From positions 1 to 64,000 of the forward strand of contig JAILKS010000026.1 in the NCBI GenBank assembly GCA_024693715.1: a stretch of DNA of 64,000 bases, given 5' to 3'. Source of the DNA: Treponema sp. (lineage in GTDB: Bacteria; Spirochaetota; Spirochaetia; Treponematales; Treponemataceae). Below, in pieces: positions 8,037 through 17,233 of the stretch. The first letter of the stretch is position 1. The number at the start of each line of letters is the position of its first letter. Below the pieces are notes generated by a model. The model did not search any database, was not told the DNA's origin, and was given only the letters and a program-made list of their open reading frames with translations. A program made the position numbers and the translations under genes.

Positions 8037-9836
8037 ATGAAAGACAAGAAAGAAAAGAAGAATACTATCTTTAAAAATGCTTTTATTGTTTACAAGGCTA
8101 TGTTTAAAAGATACCCTGCGGCCATTCCGCTCGTTCTTATTTACATAGTGATTTCTGTTTCGCTGCCGTTCATCAATACTCTTATTCCTGCTATGGCTAT
8201 TAAGGGGATTACAAGCGGAAGCGTTCAGACTTTTCTTTTGTATATCGTAACTACTGCATGCTTTTTCTGCGTGTTTTCTGCGGTCAAAGTGTTCTGCGAA
8301 AAAAAGATGCAGCTTAAGCATACTTACACCCGTATCAGTGTATTTATGCTCGATTTTATTAAAAAGGCTATCAACACAGACTATCTGAATATTGAACCTC
8401 AGCCTAAGCAGAAAATTATGGGTAAGGGTGTTCAGGGGGTTAGCGGTAACTACGAAGGTGCAGAGCTTGTTTCAACTCTTTCCATGGAATTCGTTGTGAT
8501 TGTGCTCGGAATCTTCAGCTATGGTACTGCTATTTTTATTCTTGACTGGAAGGTTTTAGCCTTAACTCTTGGCATGTTTGTTGTTGATGTCCTCATTCGT
8601 AATCATGCGGTAAAATACGGGGACTCTCACCGCGAAAGCTTTTCGGAGCCGTGGCGCAAGATGAATTATTATGAGCGTAACAGCATGAACATCAGTGCCG
8701 GAAAGGATATCCGCATTTTTGGTCTTAAAAAGCTCTTTGATTATCATTTTGATAAGATGATTAACATCTACAGAAAGTTCCGCTACCGCTACCAGCTCAA
8801 ATGGTATTATCCTACAATTGCCGATACTGCCTTTAATTTTGTTCGCGACTGGGCTGCCTATACACTTTTGATTTACAAGGTTCTTTCGGGAGAAATTGAT
8901 GCTGCAACCTTTACAATCTACCTTGGTGTGATAGCAAATTTCTCGCAGTACATCTACGACGTTTCCATGCACTTTGCAAACCTTCGTGATGCAAGTCATC
9001 AGTTCAACGACTATCACGCATTTATGAATCAAAAAGATTTATTCAAGCACGAAGATACATCATCGCTTACTGATGCAACCGCTCCTTCCATCGAGTTCCG
9101 CAACGTAAGCTTTACCTATGAAGGAAGCGATAAGCCGGTCCTTAAAAACGTAAGCTTTAAAATCAGTGCCGACGAAAAGATTGCGTTAGTTGGAAATAAC
9201 GGGGCTGGTAAAACAACAATCGTTAAACTCCTGTGCGGACTTTATCAGCCTACAGGCGGCGAAATTTTGATTGACGGAAAAAGCATCAACGACATAGGCG
9301 TAGAAAACTACCAGGATATGATAAGTGTTCTTTTCCAGGATACTTCTCCAATCGCTCTTTCCATTGCAGAAAATGTCTGCGGCTGCGAACCGGATGATGC
9401 AGATAAGGAAAAACTTAATGACTGCCTTAAAAAAGCAGGCTTACTTTCTAAAGTAAACACTCTTCCAAAAAAAGAGAAAACCTACATTACCCAGACTCTG
9501 GACGAAAAAGGAATTGTTCTTTCAGGAGGAGAAACTCAAAAGCTTCTTCTTGCTAAAGCGATGTACAAAAACGGTCCTATGCTCATTTTGGATGAACCGA
9601 CATCTGCCTTAGACCCGATTGCAGAAAGCACAATTTACGAAGAATACAATCAGATGGCAGATCACAAAACTGCCGTGTTTATCTCTCATCGTCTTGCAAG
9701 TACAAAGTTCTGCGACCGAATCCTCTTTTTAGACAAAGGTCAGATTGTAGAAGAAGGTACACATAATCAGCTTATGAAAAAAGGCGGAAAGTATAAAGAG
9801 ATTTTTGATATTCAGAGCCACTACTACAATGCCTAA
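8037..9836 (+). CDS. ABC exporter half-transporter (membrane domain plus ATPase)
   Basis: A 599-residue ABCB-type exporter subunit: six membrane helices in roughly residues 20-320, then the ATPase domain. Walker A is GNNGAGKTT, the signature is LSGGETQ, Walker B plus catalytic Glu is LILDEPTSALD, and the H-loop is ISHR. All catalytic elements are present. The start is placed at ATG 8037, five bases after GGGGG (8027-8031), rather than at ATG 8025, which has no ribosome site. It lies downstream of the two-component system and the LytTR-like repeat, and is followed by a second half-transporter, so a heterodimer is likely. The substrate is unknown; peptides or antibiotics are typical for this arrangement. 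Confidence 0.9.
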   Translation: MKDKKEKKNTIFKNAFIVYKAMFKRYPAAIPLVLIYIVISVSLPFINTLIPAMAIKGITSGSVQTFLLYIVTTACFFCVFSAVKVFCEKKMQLKHTYTRISVFMLDFIKKAINTDYLNIEPQPKQKIMGKGVQGVSGNYEGAELVSTLSMEFVVIVLGIFSYGTAIFILDWKVLALTLGMFVVDVLIRNHAVKYGDSHRESFSEPWRKMNYYERNSMNISAGKDIRIFGLKKLFDYHFDKMINIYRKFRYRYQLKWYYPTIADTAFNFVRDWAAYTLLIYKVLSGEIDAATFTIYLGVIANFSQYIYDVSMHFANLRDASHQFNDYHAFMNQKDLFKHEDTSSLTDATAPSIEFRNVSFTYEGSDKPVLKNVSFKISADEKIALVGNNGAGKTTIVKLLCGLYQPTGGEILIDGKSINDIGVENYQDMISVLFQDTSPIALSIAENVCGCEPDDADKEKLNDCLKKAGLLSKVNTLPKKEKTYITQTLDEKGIVLSGGETQKLLLAKAMYKNGPMLILDEPTSALDPIAESTIYEEYNQMADHKTAVFISHRLASTKFCDRILFLDKGQIVEEGTHNQLMKKGGKYKEIFDIQSHYYNA

Positions 9837-9853
9837 AATCGAAAATCCGTTAA

Positions 9854-9877
9854 AAAATGAGCCGAAAGGGTCATTTT
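9854..9877 (+). other. Stem-loop between the two exporter genes
   Basis: AAAATGA (9854-9860) pairs perfectly with TCATTTT (9871-9877), with a further GCC/GGG partial pairing and a GAAA tetraloop at 9864-9867. No T run follows, so it is not an obvious terminator. It could stabilise or process the transcript between the half-transporter genes. A direct repeat TTATCGA (9882-9888, 9908-9914) follows it. Confidence 0.4.
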
Positions 9878-9937
9878 AGGATTATCGAAAGAACGGCTCG
9901 CCGAGATTTATCGAGGCGTTAATATTAAGGAGAAATT

Positions 9938-11779
9938 ATGAAGGAAAATATGAAAGGAACAGTATCTAAGGTATTAAATCTTACTCACAGAATAGTCCCG
10001 GGTTACATAACATTTGTTTTTATCGTAAAGCTCATTGCGGCCGGTCAGCCCTTTGTGAACATTTATTTTTCGAGTCTCATCTTAGACGGACTTTTCAGCA
10101 TGGACAGCTTTGAATCAATCTTTAAAAACGTGCTGATCATGCTCTGTATTGATTCTGTTTTAATTCTTATCCGCTGGGGGCTTGAATTAATCAACTGGGT
10201 CAAAAAGCACGAGCTTACCCAGAAAATAAACAAGATGCTTGTAGATAAAACCATGGATATTGATTTTGATATCCTTGAAAAGCACGAAACCCTTGATATG
10301 TACAAAAAAGCAAAAGACGGCTCTACTGCAGGAGGTGATATCCGCGGTTTTATAGATAATCTTGCAGGCATAATCGAAAAGATTTCTACAATCGTTTATT
10401 CTCTTATTCTTCTTATTCCGCTTTTTATTCCTCTTGCAGAGAATGCGGGAAATCTTACACGACTCGGCTTTTTCTTAAATCAGTGGTACAGCTTTGTGGT
10501 TATGCTTGTTGTTCTTGCAGTTCATGTCTTTATGTCTTATAAGGCAAACAAGAGATCTTCCGAACTTCAGATGCAGTTTTTTGAAAAGAACGTTTCTTAT
10601 AACCGTTACTTCGGCTACTGGTTCAACCTGATTTTTGATTATTCTATAGGTAAATATATCCGCCTTTACAAAATGCAAAAGCTCATGACAAAGCGAGTAC
10701 AGGAAACCAACGACAAGCTCGAAGAAGAAGGCAATACCTGGATAAAAAAGGACATCAGAAACTCGATGATTCCGCTTTTATCGCAGTGTTTTATGCAGCT
10801 TGCAAGCTATGCCTACGTTGGTTTAAAAGCTGTATTCGGATTAGTGAGCGCCGGAAAATGTATCATGTATGTTTCAAGCTATACAAAACTTGTAGAAAGC
10901 ATTACCGGAATCAGCAGCAACTTTGTTCAGCTTAAAATGCAGAGCCGTTATCTTTCGTTCTTCTACGATTACATGGAGATCAAGAACAAGCGTTACGACG
11001 GAACAATCCCTACAGAAAAGCGTGATGACAATGTTTATGAACTTGAATTCCGCGATGTTTCGTTCAAGTATGCAAACTCAGAAACCTGGGCACTGCGCCA
11101 CGTAAACCAGAAAATCACTCTTGGAACAAAGAATGCCGTAGTCGGAAAAAACGGAGCCGGAAAGACAACCTTTATAAAGCTTTTATGCCGCCTTTACGAA
11201 CCAACCGAAGGTCAGATTTTATTAAACGGAGTAGATATCCGCTATTACGATAACGAAGAATATGCAAAGCTTTTTGCAATCGTTTTCCAGGACTTTAATC
11301 TCTTCAGCTTTCCGCTTGGAGAAAATGTTTCGGGCAGTAATGTTTACGACCGTGAGCGTGCAAAAAAATGCCTTATTGATGCAGGCTTTGGCGAGCGCCT
11401 TTCTAAAATGGAAAAAGGATTGGACACTCAGCTTTACCAGTATGATGATGAAAACGGGGTAGAAATCTCGGGCGGCGAAGCTCAGAAGATTGCTATTGCA
11501 CGCTCGCTTTATAAGGATGCGCCATTTGTAATCATGGATGAACCAACCTCGGCTCTTGATCCAGTTGCAGAGTTCGAAATCTACCAGAGGTTTGACCAGA
11601 TGGAAGAAGGCAAAACTTCGATCTATATAAGCCACCGAATGTCTTCGTGCCGTTTCTGCGACAACATCATAGTCTTCGACGAAGGAAAAATAATAGAGCA
11701 GGGTAACCACGAAAAGCTCATGTCTAATAAAGGCTTATACAGTGAACTTTGGAAAGCTCAGGCTCAGTATTACGCTTAA
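9938..11779 (+). CDS. ABC exporter half-transporter, probable partner of the preceding one
   Basis: A 613-residue ABCB-type subunit with the same layout as its upstream neighbour: membrane helices in roughly residues 20-320, then an ATPase domain with Walker A GKNGAGKTT, signature ISGGEAQ, Walker B VIMDEPTSALD and H-loop ISHR. TAAGGAGA ahead of the ATG is a clear ribosome site. The two genes are divergent paralogues 101 bases apart and probably form a heterodimeric exporter. Both ATPase sites look catalytically competent, unlike many heterodimers where one site is degenerate. A strong terminator follows directly. The substrate cannot be told from sequence. Confidence 0.9.
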   Translation: MKENMKGTVSKVLNLTHRIVPGYITFVFIVKLIAAGQPFVNIYFSSLILDGLFSMDSFESIFKNVLIMLCIDSVLILIRWGLELINWVKKHELTQKINKMLVDKTMDIDFDILEKHETLDMYKKAKDGSTAGGDIRGFIDNLAGIIEKISTIVYSLILLIPLFIPLAENAGNLTRLGFFLNQWYSFVVMLVVLAVHVFMSYKANKRSSELQMQFFEKNVSYNRYFGYWFNLIFDYSIGKYIRLYKMQKLMTKRVQETNDKLEEEGNTWIKKDIRNSMIPLLSQCFMQLASYAYVGLKAVFGLVSAGKCIMYVSSYTKLVESITGISSNFVQLKMQSRYLSFFYDYMEIKNKRYDGTIPTEKRDDNVYELEFRDVSFKYANSETWALRHVNQKITLGTKNAVVGKNGAGKTTFIKLLCRLYEPTEGQILLNGVDIRYYDNEEYAKLFAIVFQDFNLFSFPLGENVSGSNVYDRERAKKCLIDAGFGERLSKMEKGLDTQLYQYDDENGVEISGGEAQKIAIARSLYKDAPFVIMDEPTSALDPVAEFEIYQRFDQMEEGKTSIYISHRMSSCRFCDNIIVFDEGKIIEQGNHEKLMSNKGLYSELWKAQAQYYA

Positions 11780-11787
11780 ACTGCCAG

Positions 11788-11831
11788 ACTTTGGTTTTAT
11801 CCTTGTTATGGATAAAATCAAAGTTTTTTTT
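11788..11831 (+). terminator. Strong intrinsic terminator after the exporter genes
   Basis: A 15-bp stem (11788-11802 with 11810-11824, one G-T pair) with a 7-base loop runs straight into eight Ts. It closes the exporter unit and separates it from the MATE gene. Confidence 0.9.
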
Positions 11832-11896
11832 ATAACAGTTCCTCTTTCTTTTTTTTATAAAATCAATTATTATAATAAAACGTTTAACTATCAATT

Positions 11897-13288
11897 ATGA
11901 TTTTATTTAGCAAAGACAAAGAATTCTACAAAAAAGTATTTACTATTTCTATTCCAATTGCTCTTCAGAGTCTTATAACTATCGGTGTAAATATGCTTGA
12001 TACGATTATGGTCGGCTCTCTTGGTGAAGATGCACTTTCCGCATCCTCTCTGGCAAATTCTTTTATAAGCATTTATCATATTTTCTGCATGGGATTGGGA
12101 ATGGGAGCTTCTGTTTTAGTTTCGCGTTACTGGGGCATGAAAATATCAGATTCAAATAATGAAAAAAATGCAACCCGCGCTTTAAAACAGACCATCTGTC
12201 TTATGTTACGACTGACAATCCTTCTTGCATCAATATTTGCAGTTTTTACTCTTTTAATGCCTGATATCCTTATGAGGATGTACACAAAAGAAGACAATAT
12301 CATAAAACTTGGTACTCAATATTTCACCTGGTCGATTCCCGCTTATTTCTTTCTTGGAACTTCATTAACTACAACAATTGTTTTAAGAAGTGTCGGTCAG
12401 ACTGTCTTTCCGCTTTTTGTATCAATAGGTGCTTTTTTTGTAAATTTAATATCAAACTATGCTTTTATTTTCGGAAAATTAGGTGCGCCAAGAATGGAGA
12501 TTGCGGGAGCGGCTCTTGGAACTTTAATCGCCCGTATTTTTGAGGCTGCTTTAATCTTAGGCTATTTATTCTTTAAAGACAAAAAAATTAATTTCAGGCT
12601 TAAAGATTTATTTATGAAAACAGGTTCTCTTATACGCGAATATTTTAGAATCTCAATTCCTGTTTTAATAAGTGACGGTATTCTTGCAATTGGAAATAAT
12701 TCTGTTGCTATGGTAATCGGTCGTTTAGGCTCTGCCTTTGTTGCTGCAAATGCAATTACTTCTGTAACTCAGCAGTTAAGCACAGTTGTAATTCAGGGTG
12801 TCAGTCAGTCAGGTGCTATCATAACCGGTCAAACACTTGGCAGCGGTGACAGAGATAAAACCATGAAGCAGGGATGGCTTTTCTTTGGTCTTGGACTTGC
12901 TCTTGGCTGTATTTCTGCGTTGTTCATTGCAGTCTGTAAAAATCCTATAATCGGATATTATAAAAACGTCAGCTTCGAAACGCATGAAATTGCAGCACAA
13001 TTAATGCTTGCCATCAGCTTTATCATTATTTTCCAGGCTTCTAATTCAATTATGACAAAGGGTGTCCTTCGAGGTGGCGGTGATACAAAGATGCTTATGC
13101 TTACCGATAATGTTTTTTTGTGGGTTGTTTCAATTCCTCTTGGAATTATCACGGGATTAATTTTAAAATGGCCGCCTTTTGTAATTTATGTATGTTTAAA
13201 ATCAGATCAGATTATAAAAACCTTCTGGTGTGTATTCAGATTAAAAAGTCAGAAGTGGATTAAGAAAATATCTACCGGTAATCAATAA
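11897..13288 (+). CDS. MATE family efflux transporter
   Basis: A 463-residue membrane protein with about twelve helices in two homologous halves, of the multidrug and toxin extrusion (DinF/NorM-like) type. The N-terminal half contains IPIALQSLITIGVNMLDTIM and the VSRYWG loop, both typical of the family; the second half repeats the pattern (SIPVLISDGILAIGNN). It exchanges cationic drugs or metabolites for Na+ or H+. No good ribosome site precedes the ATG, so the exact start is less certain. It has its own unit between the upstream terminator and the purine permease. No evidence links it to the exporters beyond proximity. Confidence 0.9.
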   Translation: MILFSKDKEFYKKVFTISIPIALQSLITIGVNMLDTIMVGSLGEDALSASSLANSFISIYHIFCMGLGMGASVLVSRYWGMKISDSNNEKNATRALKQTICLMLRLTILLASIFAVFTLLMPDILMRMYTKEDNIIKLGTQYFTWSIPAYFFLGTSLTTTIVLRSVGQTVFPLFVSIGAFFVNLISNYAFIFGKLGAPRMEIAGAALGTLIARIFEAALILGYLFFKDKKINFRLKDLFMKTGSLIREYFRISIPVLISDGILAIGNNSVAMVIGRLGSAFVAANAITSVTQQLSTVVIQGVSQSGAIITGQTLGSGDRDKTMKQGWLFFGLGLALGCISALFIAVCKNPIIGYYKNVSFETHEIAAQLMLAISFIIIFQASNSIMTKGVLRGGGDTKMLMLTDNVFLWVVSIPLGIITGLILKWPPFVIYVCLKSDQIIKTFWCVFRLKSQKWIKKISTGNQ

Positions 13289-13333
13289 TTTTTCTTTAGT
13301 TTCATCAAATTTTTTTCTATTTTTCCCTTTATG

Positions 13334-13342
13334 TGATATAAT
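13334..13342 (+). promoter_or_regulatory. Extended -10 promoter before the purine permease
   Basis: TGATATAAT is a perfect TGnTATAAT extended -10 element 39 bases upstream of the permease start. No purine riboswitch core is seen between it and the ribosome site. Confidence 0.55.
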
Positions 13343-13380
13343 ATAGTATATTTTTCTTTTTCATGAAAAGGAGGATTTCG

Positions 13381-14718
13381 ATGGAAAAGTTATTTCATTT
13401 AAAGGAAAGAAACACAACTATCGGTAAAGAAATTATTGGTGGTGTAACCACATTTCTTGCGATGGCTTACATTCTGGCTGTAAATCCAGGTATTCTTTCT
13501 GAATCAGGAATGGGTTGGGAGCAGGTATTTACTGCAACTGCAATTTCTGCTGCAATTGCAACACTCGTAATGGCATTTGTTGCAAAGCTTCCTGTGGCTC
13601 TGGCTCCTGGTCTTGGTCTTAATGCATTCTTTACTTACACTGTAGTATTGGGAATGGGTTGTTCATGGCAGCTTGCTCTTACTGCTGTTTTTATTGAAGG
13701 TATTTTATTTATCATACTTTCACTTTGTGGTGTAAGAGAGGCAATTGTTCGTTCAATTCCGGACGGATTAAAGAAAGCGGTTGCTGTCGGAATCGGTTTG
13801 TTCATTACAATCATCGGTCTTGTAAATGCCGGAATTTGTACAACAGATACTGGAACTACAATCGGTTTTGTTAATTTCAATCTAAGTCACAGTACTGCAC
13901 TTGTTGCTGTAATCGGATTATTAATTACCATCGTTCTTTATATTCTTAAAGTTCCGGGTTCAATTCTCATCGGTATTATCATTACTACTATAATCGGTAT
14001 TCCTTTTGGTGTAACAGTTATTCCGGAAGATTTCCATCCGTTCTCAACACCTGCAAAGCCTTATTTCTTCGCTTTTGATTTCAAGGGAATATTCATGACA
14101 CCTGCCGGTAAATTCTCAATTGCCGTTTTAGGTCAGTTCTTTGTAATTTTCTTTACATTCCTGTTTACAGATTTGTTTGATACAATCGGAACTCTTTTAG
14201 GAGTTGCAGAGCAGGGTAATTTAAAAGATTCAAACGGTGAAGTTCTGAACTTAAAGGGTGCTTTACTTTCAGATTCTGTTGGTACTGTAGTAGGTGCTTG
14301 TCTTGGTACATCAACTGTAACATCTTTCGTTGAATCATCATCTGGGGTTGCCGCAGGTGCCAGAACAGGTCTTGCTTCTGTTGTAACAGGTATTTTATTC
14401 CTCTTGTCATTATTCCTCTGGAAGTTATTCGCTTTGATTCCATCTGCTGCTACTGCTCCTGCCTTGATTTTCGTAGGATTCTTAATGATGCAGTCAGTTG
14501 TTGATATCAACTTCAAGGATCCGACAGAAGGTATTCCGGCATTTATTACTATCATGTCTATGCCGTTCGCATATTCAATTTCAAAGGGTATTATGTTCGG
14601 TATTATTACATATGTTCTTTGTAAGGCATGTACTAAGAAAGCAAAGGAAGTTCCTGTTGTTACATGGATTTTAGCAGTTGTATTTATACTTGATATAATT
14701 TTTGAAGCCTGTAAATAA
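13381..14718 (+). CDS. NCS2/AzgA-type guanine/hypoxanthine permease
   Basis: A 445-residue permease of the AzgA/PbuO branch of the nucleobase-cation symporters. The N-terminus has TTFLAMAYILAVNPGILS, the hallmark of this branch, followed by LAPGLGLNAFFTYTV and the conserved LFTDLFDTIGTLLGVAEQ and TSTVTSFVESSSGVAAGART segments that form the substrate site. About twelve to fourteen membrane helices are expected. It should import hypoxanthine, guanine or adenine with protons, useful in a purine-scavenging organism. The start is ATG 13381, preceded by AAGGAGG; an upstream in-frame ATG at 13363 lies before that ribosome site. It ends before a bidirectional terminator. Confidence 0.93.
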   Translation: MEKLFHLKERNTTIGKEIIGGVTTFLAMAYILAVNPGILSESGMGWEQVFTATAISAAIATLVMAFVAKLPVALAPGLGLNAFFTYTVVLGMGCSWQLALTAVFIEGILFIILSLCGVREAIVRSIPDGLKKAVAVGIGLFITIIGLVNAGICTTDTGTTIGFVNFNLSHSTALVAVIGLLITIVLYILKVPGSILIGIIITTIIGIPFGVTVIPEDFHPFSTPAKPYFFAFDFKGIFMTPAGKFSIAVLGQFFVIFFTFLFTDLFDTIGTLLGVAEQGNLKDSNGEVLNLKGALLSDSVGTVVGACLGTSTVTSFVESSSGVAAGARTGLASVVTGILFLLSLFLWKLFALIPSAATAPALIFVGFLMMQSVVDINFKDPTEGIPAFITIMSMPFAYSISKGIMFGIITYVLCKACTKKAKEVPVVTWILAVVFILDIIFEACK

Positions 14719-14732
14719 ACGGTTTTAAAATC

Positions 14733-14773
14733 AAAAAGACTGTCAGTAATTTTATTACCGGCAGTCTTTTTTT
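14733..14773. terminator. Bidirectional intrinsic terminator between permease and thrC
   Basis: GACTGTCAGTAAT (14738-14750) pairs with ATTACCGGCAGTC (14754-14766), with two imperfect pairs. The stem is flanked by five As on the left and seven Ts on the right, so it can end transcription from both converging genes. Confidence 0.85.
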
Positions 14774-14792
14774 ATTTAACAAATCTTTGAAA

Positions 14793-16202
14793 TTACAGAT
14801 TATTCAAAAGCCATTTTTTGAATTTTTCGTAATCATTTTCCATTGGAATAGCTTTGTCCGGAAGTCTCATTACTTCTTCAAGTCTTGAAGGAATCGGTGG
14901 TTCTTTTCCTATTGCTTCTACAACTGTTGAACTGAATTTTGCAGGAGATGCTGTTTCAAGAATGATTCCGACAGCTTTTTTGTTTACAACTTTAATTCCC
15001 CAGTCAGGAATATTAGGTGTTAATCCCGGATTTGCAGGATCATTTTTCTTACCGTCAATAAGATCTACCATGGCAGATGTTCTTATATCATTCCATGCCT
15101 GATATCCGATTGCTCCGTGAGGATCAATAATATAACCGGTTTTTGTATGACAGTTATCAATTGCCTTTATGATTCCATCATTATCAAGCCAGTATGATGC
15201 AAACATTTTTCTGACTTCATCTAATGAATACATAGCCTGAATGCGTTCATAATTGCTTGGAGCTCCAACGTCCATTGCATTTGCATAAGTTTCTACAGAT
15301 GCTCTTGGAACATAATCTCCTGAAGCAATCCAGTCAGGTATTGTTTTATTTGTATTTGTTGCTGCAACAAAGCCTGAAATTGGAGCGCCCATTTCCCTTG
15401 CAATTAATCCTGATGTAAGGTTACCGAAGTTTCCAGAAGGAACAACCATAATTATTGCAGGATCATGGATTTTATTATCCATTGCACATCTGTTTCTTAC
15501 TACCAGCGATGCATACATATAATAAAAACTTTGTGGAAGAAGTCTTGAAATGTTAATGGAATTAGCAGATGAAAGACGTAATTTCTTTCTTAATTTCGGA
15601 TCTGTAAATGCAGTTTTTACAAGCTTCTGACAATCATCAAAAGTTCCTTTAACCTTCAAGGCACGAACGTTTCCTGTAAAGGTTGAAAGCTGTTTTTCCT
15701 GAATCAAACTGATTTTTCCTTCCGGATATAAAATCGTAACGTCAATTCCTTCAACTCCATGAAAAGCGCTTCCAACTGCACTTCCTGTATCACCGGAAGT
15801 TGCAACAAGAATATGCAGCGGTTCTTCGCCTCTGTTTAAATATGACATGGTTCGTGCCATGAATCGTGCACCAAAATCTTTAAATGCACAGGTTGGACCG
15901 TGAAATAATTCAAGAACATAAGATATGGCATCTAGCGGGGCAATTTTCGGTGAAAAAGGATATGCATCCTGAATAATCAAAGCAAGTTCATCATCAGGAA
16001 TTTCTCCTTCAACATAAGGTTTTGCCATATTAAACGCAATGTCTCTGAACGAAGGAGCAGGATCTTTATTTAATAATGAATCCTGTAATTTCGGAAAACT
16101 TTCAGGAATATACAACCCTCCGGTTTTCTGATTCATTCCGCTCATAACTGCTGTTTTAAAATCAACTTTTACAGATTTATCTCTTGTATCTGTGTAGATC
16201 AT
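14793..16202 (-). CDS. thrC: Threonine synthase
   Basis: A 469-residue PLP enzyme converting O-phosphohomoserine to threonine. The N-terminal arm (YTDTRDKSVKVDF) and HGPTCAFKDFGARF, with PLP lysine Lys108, are diagnostic of the longer proteobacterial/fungal-type ThrC. SGDTGSAVGSAF and PSGNFGN bind substrate and cofactor. Length is normal for this class. GGGG ahead of the ATG serves as ribosome site. It is the second gene of a unit with the upstream lipoprotein gene (23-base gap). No threonine leader or T-box was seen. Confidence 0.95.
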   Translation of the reverse strand: MIYTDTRDKSVKVDFKTAVMSGMNQKTGGLYIPESFPKLQDSLLNKDPAPSFRDIAFNMAKPYVEGEIPDDELALIIQDAYPFSPKIAPLDAISYVLELFHGPTCAFKDFGARFMARTMSYLNRGEEPLHILVATSGDTGSAVGSAFHGVEGIDVTILYPEGKISLIQEKQLSTFTGNVRALKVKGTFDDCQKLVKTAFTDPKLRKKLRLSSANSINISRLLPQSFYYMYASLVVRNRCAMDNKIHDPAIIMVVPSGNFGNLTSGLIAREMGAPISGFVAATNTNKTIPDWIASGDYVPRASVETYANAMDVGAPSNYERIQAMYSLDEVRKMFASYWLDNDGIIKAIDNCHTKTGYIIDPHGAIGYQAWNDIRTSAMVDLIDGKKNDPANPGLTPNIPDWGIKVVNKKAVGIILETASPAKFSSTVVEAIGKEPPIPSRLEEVMRLPDKAIPMENDYEKFKKWLLNNL

Positions 16203-16225
16203 TTTGTACCCCGCATACCTGACTG

Positions 16226-17125
16226 TTATAGTTTATAAATCAGGTCATCTGCTATAATTTTTCCTAAATCTTCTTTACATTTAGAAGCTGCTTTTTCCCA
16301 TTTAGGCTGTGTAGTTTCACAAGAATATGAATTTCTGTAAATCTCTTTACCGGTAATCATATCTACAACCCATATTTCTGATGTTAAAGAGCAGTAAAAA
16401 CCATTTTCTGTTTTTTCAATAGGCTTTACGAATTTAACAGTTCCGCCTATCAAGTATCCGAAATCTTCATTTACGATTTCTTTATTTCTCTTATAAAGTG
16501 ATTCAATCGGCTTTCCGATGTCAGATTCATCATTTACAGGAGCATTTCCAACTTTTTTGCAGCCGTATTTTTGAAATTCTGAAATAAGATTATAGAAATT
16601 TCTTGCAGGTTTATTCTTCTCATCATATTCGTAGATAAAAAGAATTGCTCCTTTTTCAGGAATGTCAGATCTTACGTTAAAATCAGCACTTGCTCCGGCA
16701 TCAATTGCAGCAGAAACAAGATTTTCCTTTTTCGAATTAGGATTTGCATATGCAAGGAATTTTCCCTTTACGGCAAAATTGCATACAGGTGCATCGAAAA
16801 TATACTGTCCTTCTGAATTTGTCTTAACGTTTTCTGTTTTTACTGAATCTTCAGAAACAGGATAACTGATAGTTAAAGAAAAATTCGGCAAAGGCTCATT
16901 TGTCTCATTGTTTTTTACAGATACAATAAACTGTTTTGTAAACATTTTTCCTTTTGTTGTAGCAGCAGGAACCTGTACCATTTCAATTTTTGTAGTATTT
17001 AACAGATTTAAAAAAGCAGTGTCTGCAGATTTTGAATTTGTTGTATCAGTGTTAACTTTTGTTGAAGTACATGCTGAAAGTAATACTAATATAATTGTTA
17101 TAAAAAAAAGCTTTCTTGTGTTCAT
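16226..17125 (-). CDS. Exported lipoprotein, LpoB/CsgG-like C-terminal half (tentative)
   Basis: A 299-residue lipoprotein with a signal peptide (MNTRKLFFITIILVLLSAC) and lipobox LLSAC, lipidated Cys19. The middle part (about residues 45-120) looks like a small beta-sandwich carrying variable ligands (NFSLTISYPVSED). The C-terminal half, with ISEFQKYGCKKV and an IWVVDMITGKEIYRN strand, resembles periplasmic LpoB/CsgG-type proteins that report on several periplasmic factors. The start is ATG 17125, with AAAGGA upstream; an in-frame TTG at 17164 is much weaker. It is co-transcribed with thrC, without an obvious functional link. Confidence 0.8.
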   Translation of the reverse strand: MNTRKLFFITIILVLLSACTSTKVNTDTTNSKSADTAFLNLLNTTKIEMVQVPAATTKGKMFTKQFIVSVKNNETNEPLPNFSLTISYPVSEDSVKTENVKTNSEGQYIFDAPVCNFAVKGKFLAYANPNSKKENLVSAAIDAGASADFNVRSDIPEKGAILFIYEYDEKNKPARNFYNLISEFQKYGCKKVGNAPVNDESDIGKPIESLYKRNKEIVNEDFGYLIGGTVKFVKPIEKTENGFYCSLTSEIWVVDMITGKEIYRNSYSCETTQPKWEKAASKCKEDLGKIIADDLIYKL

Positions 17126-17145
17126 TTTATAAATCCTTTTGTGTA

Positions 17146-17194
17146 ATTTTATTATGAAGTTCAAATATTTACAATATAAATCTTGTAAATATTT
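17146..17194. promoter_or_regulatory. Inverted repeat overlapping back-to-back promoters of alr and the lipoprotein-thrC unit
   Basis: AAATATTTACA (17163-17173) is the exact reverse complement of TGTAAATATTT (17184-17194), 10 bases apart. Each arm contains a TTGTAA -35-like box pointing outward: on the minus strand it is followed after 17 bases by TAAAAT (17151-17146), and on the plus strand after 16 by TAAATT (17206-17211). The palindrome may be an operator covering both promoters, or just symmetrical -35 boxes. Confidence 0.5.
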
Positions 17195-17233
17195 TTATAT
17201 AATAATAAATTATTGTAATAAAGGACTATAAAA

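Noticed and set aside
11222..11710. 162-residue minus-strand frame opposite the second exporter
   Set aside because: Antisense shadow of the conserved ATPase domain.
13289..13380. Purine riboswitch ahead of the permease
   Set aside because: The leader is too short and AT-rich, with no paired loops of the aptamer core.
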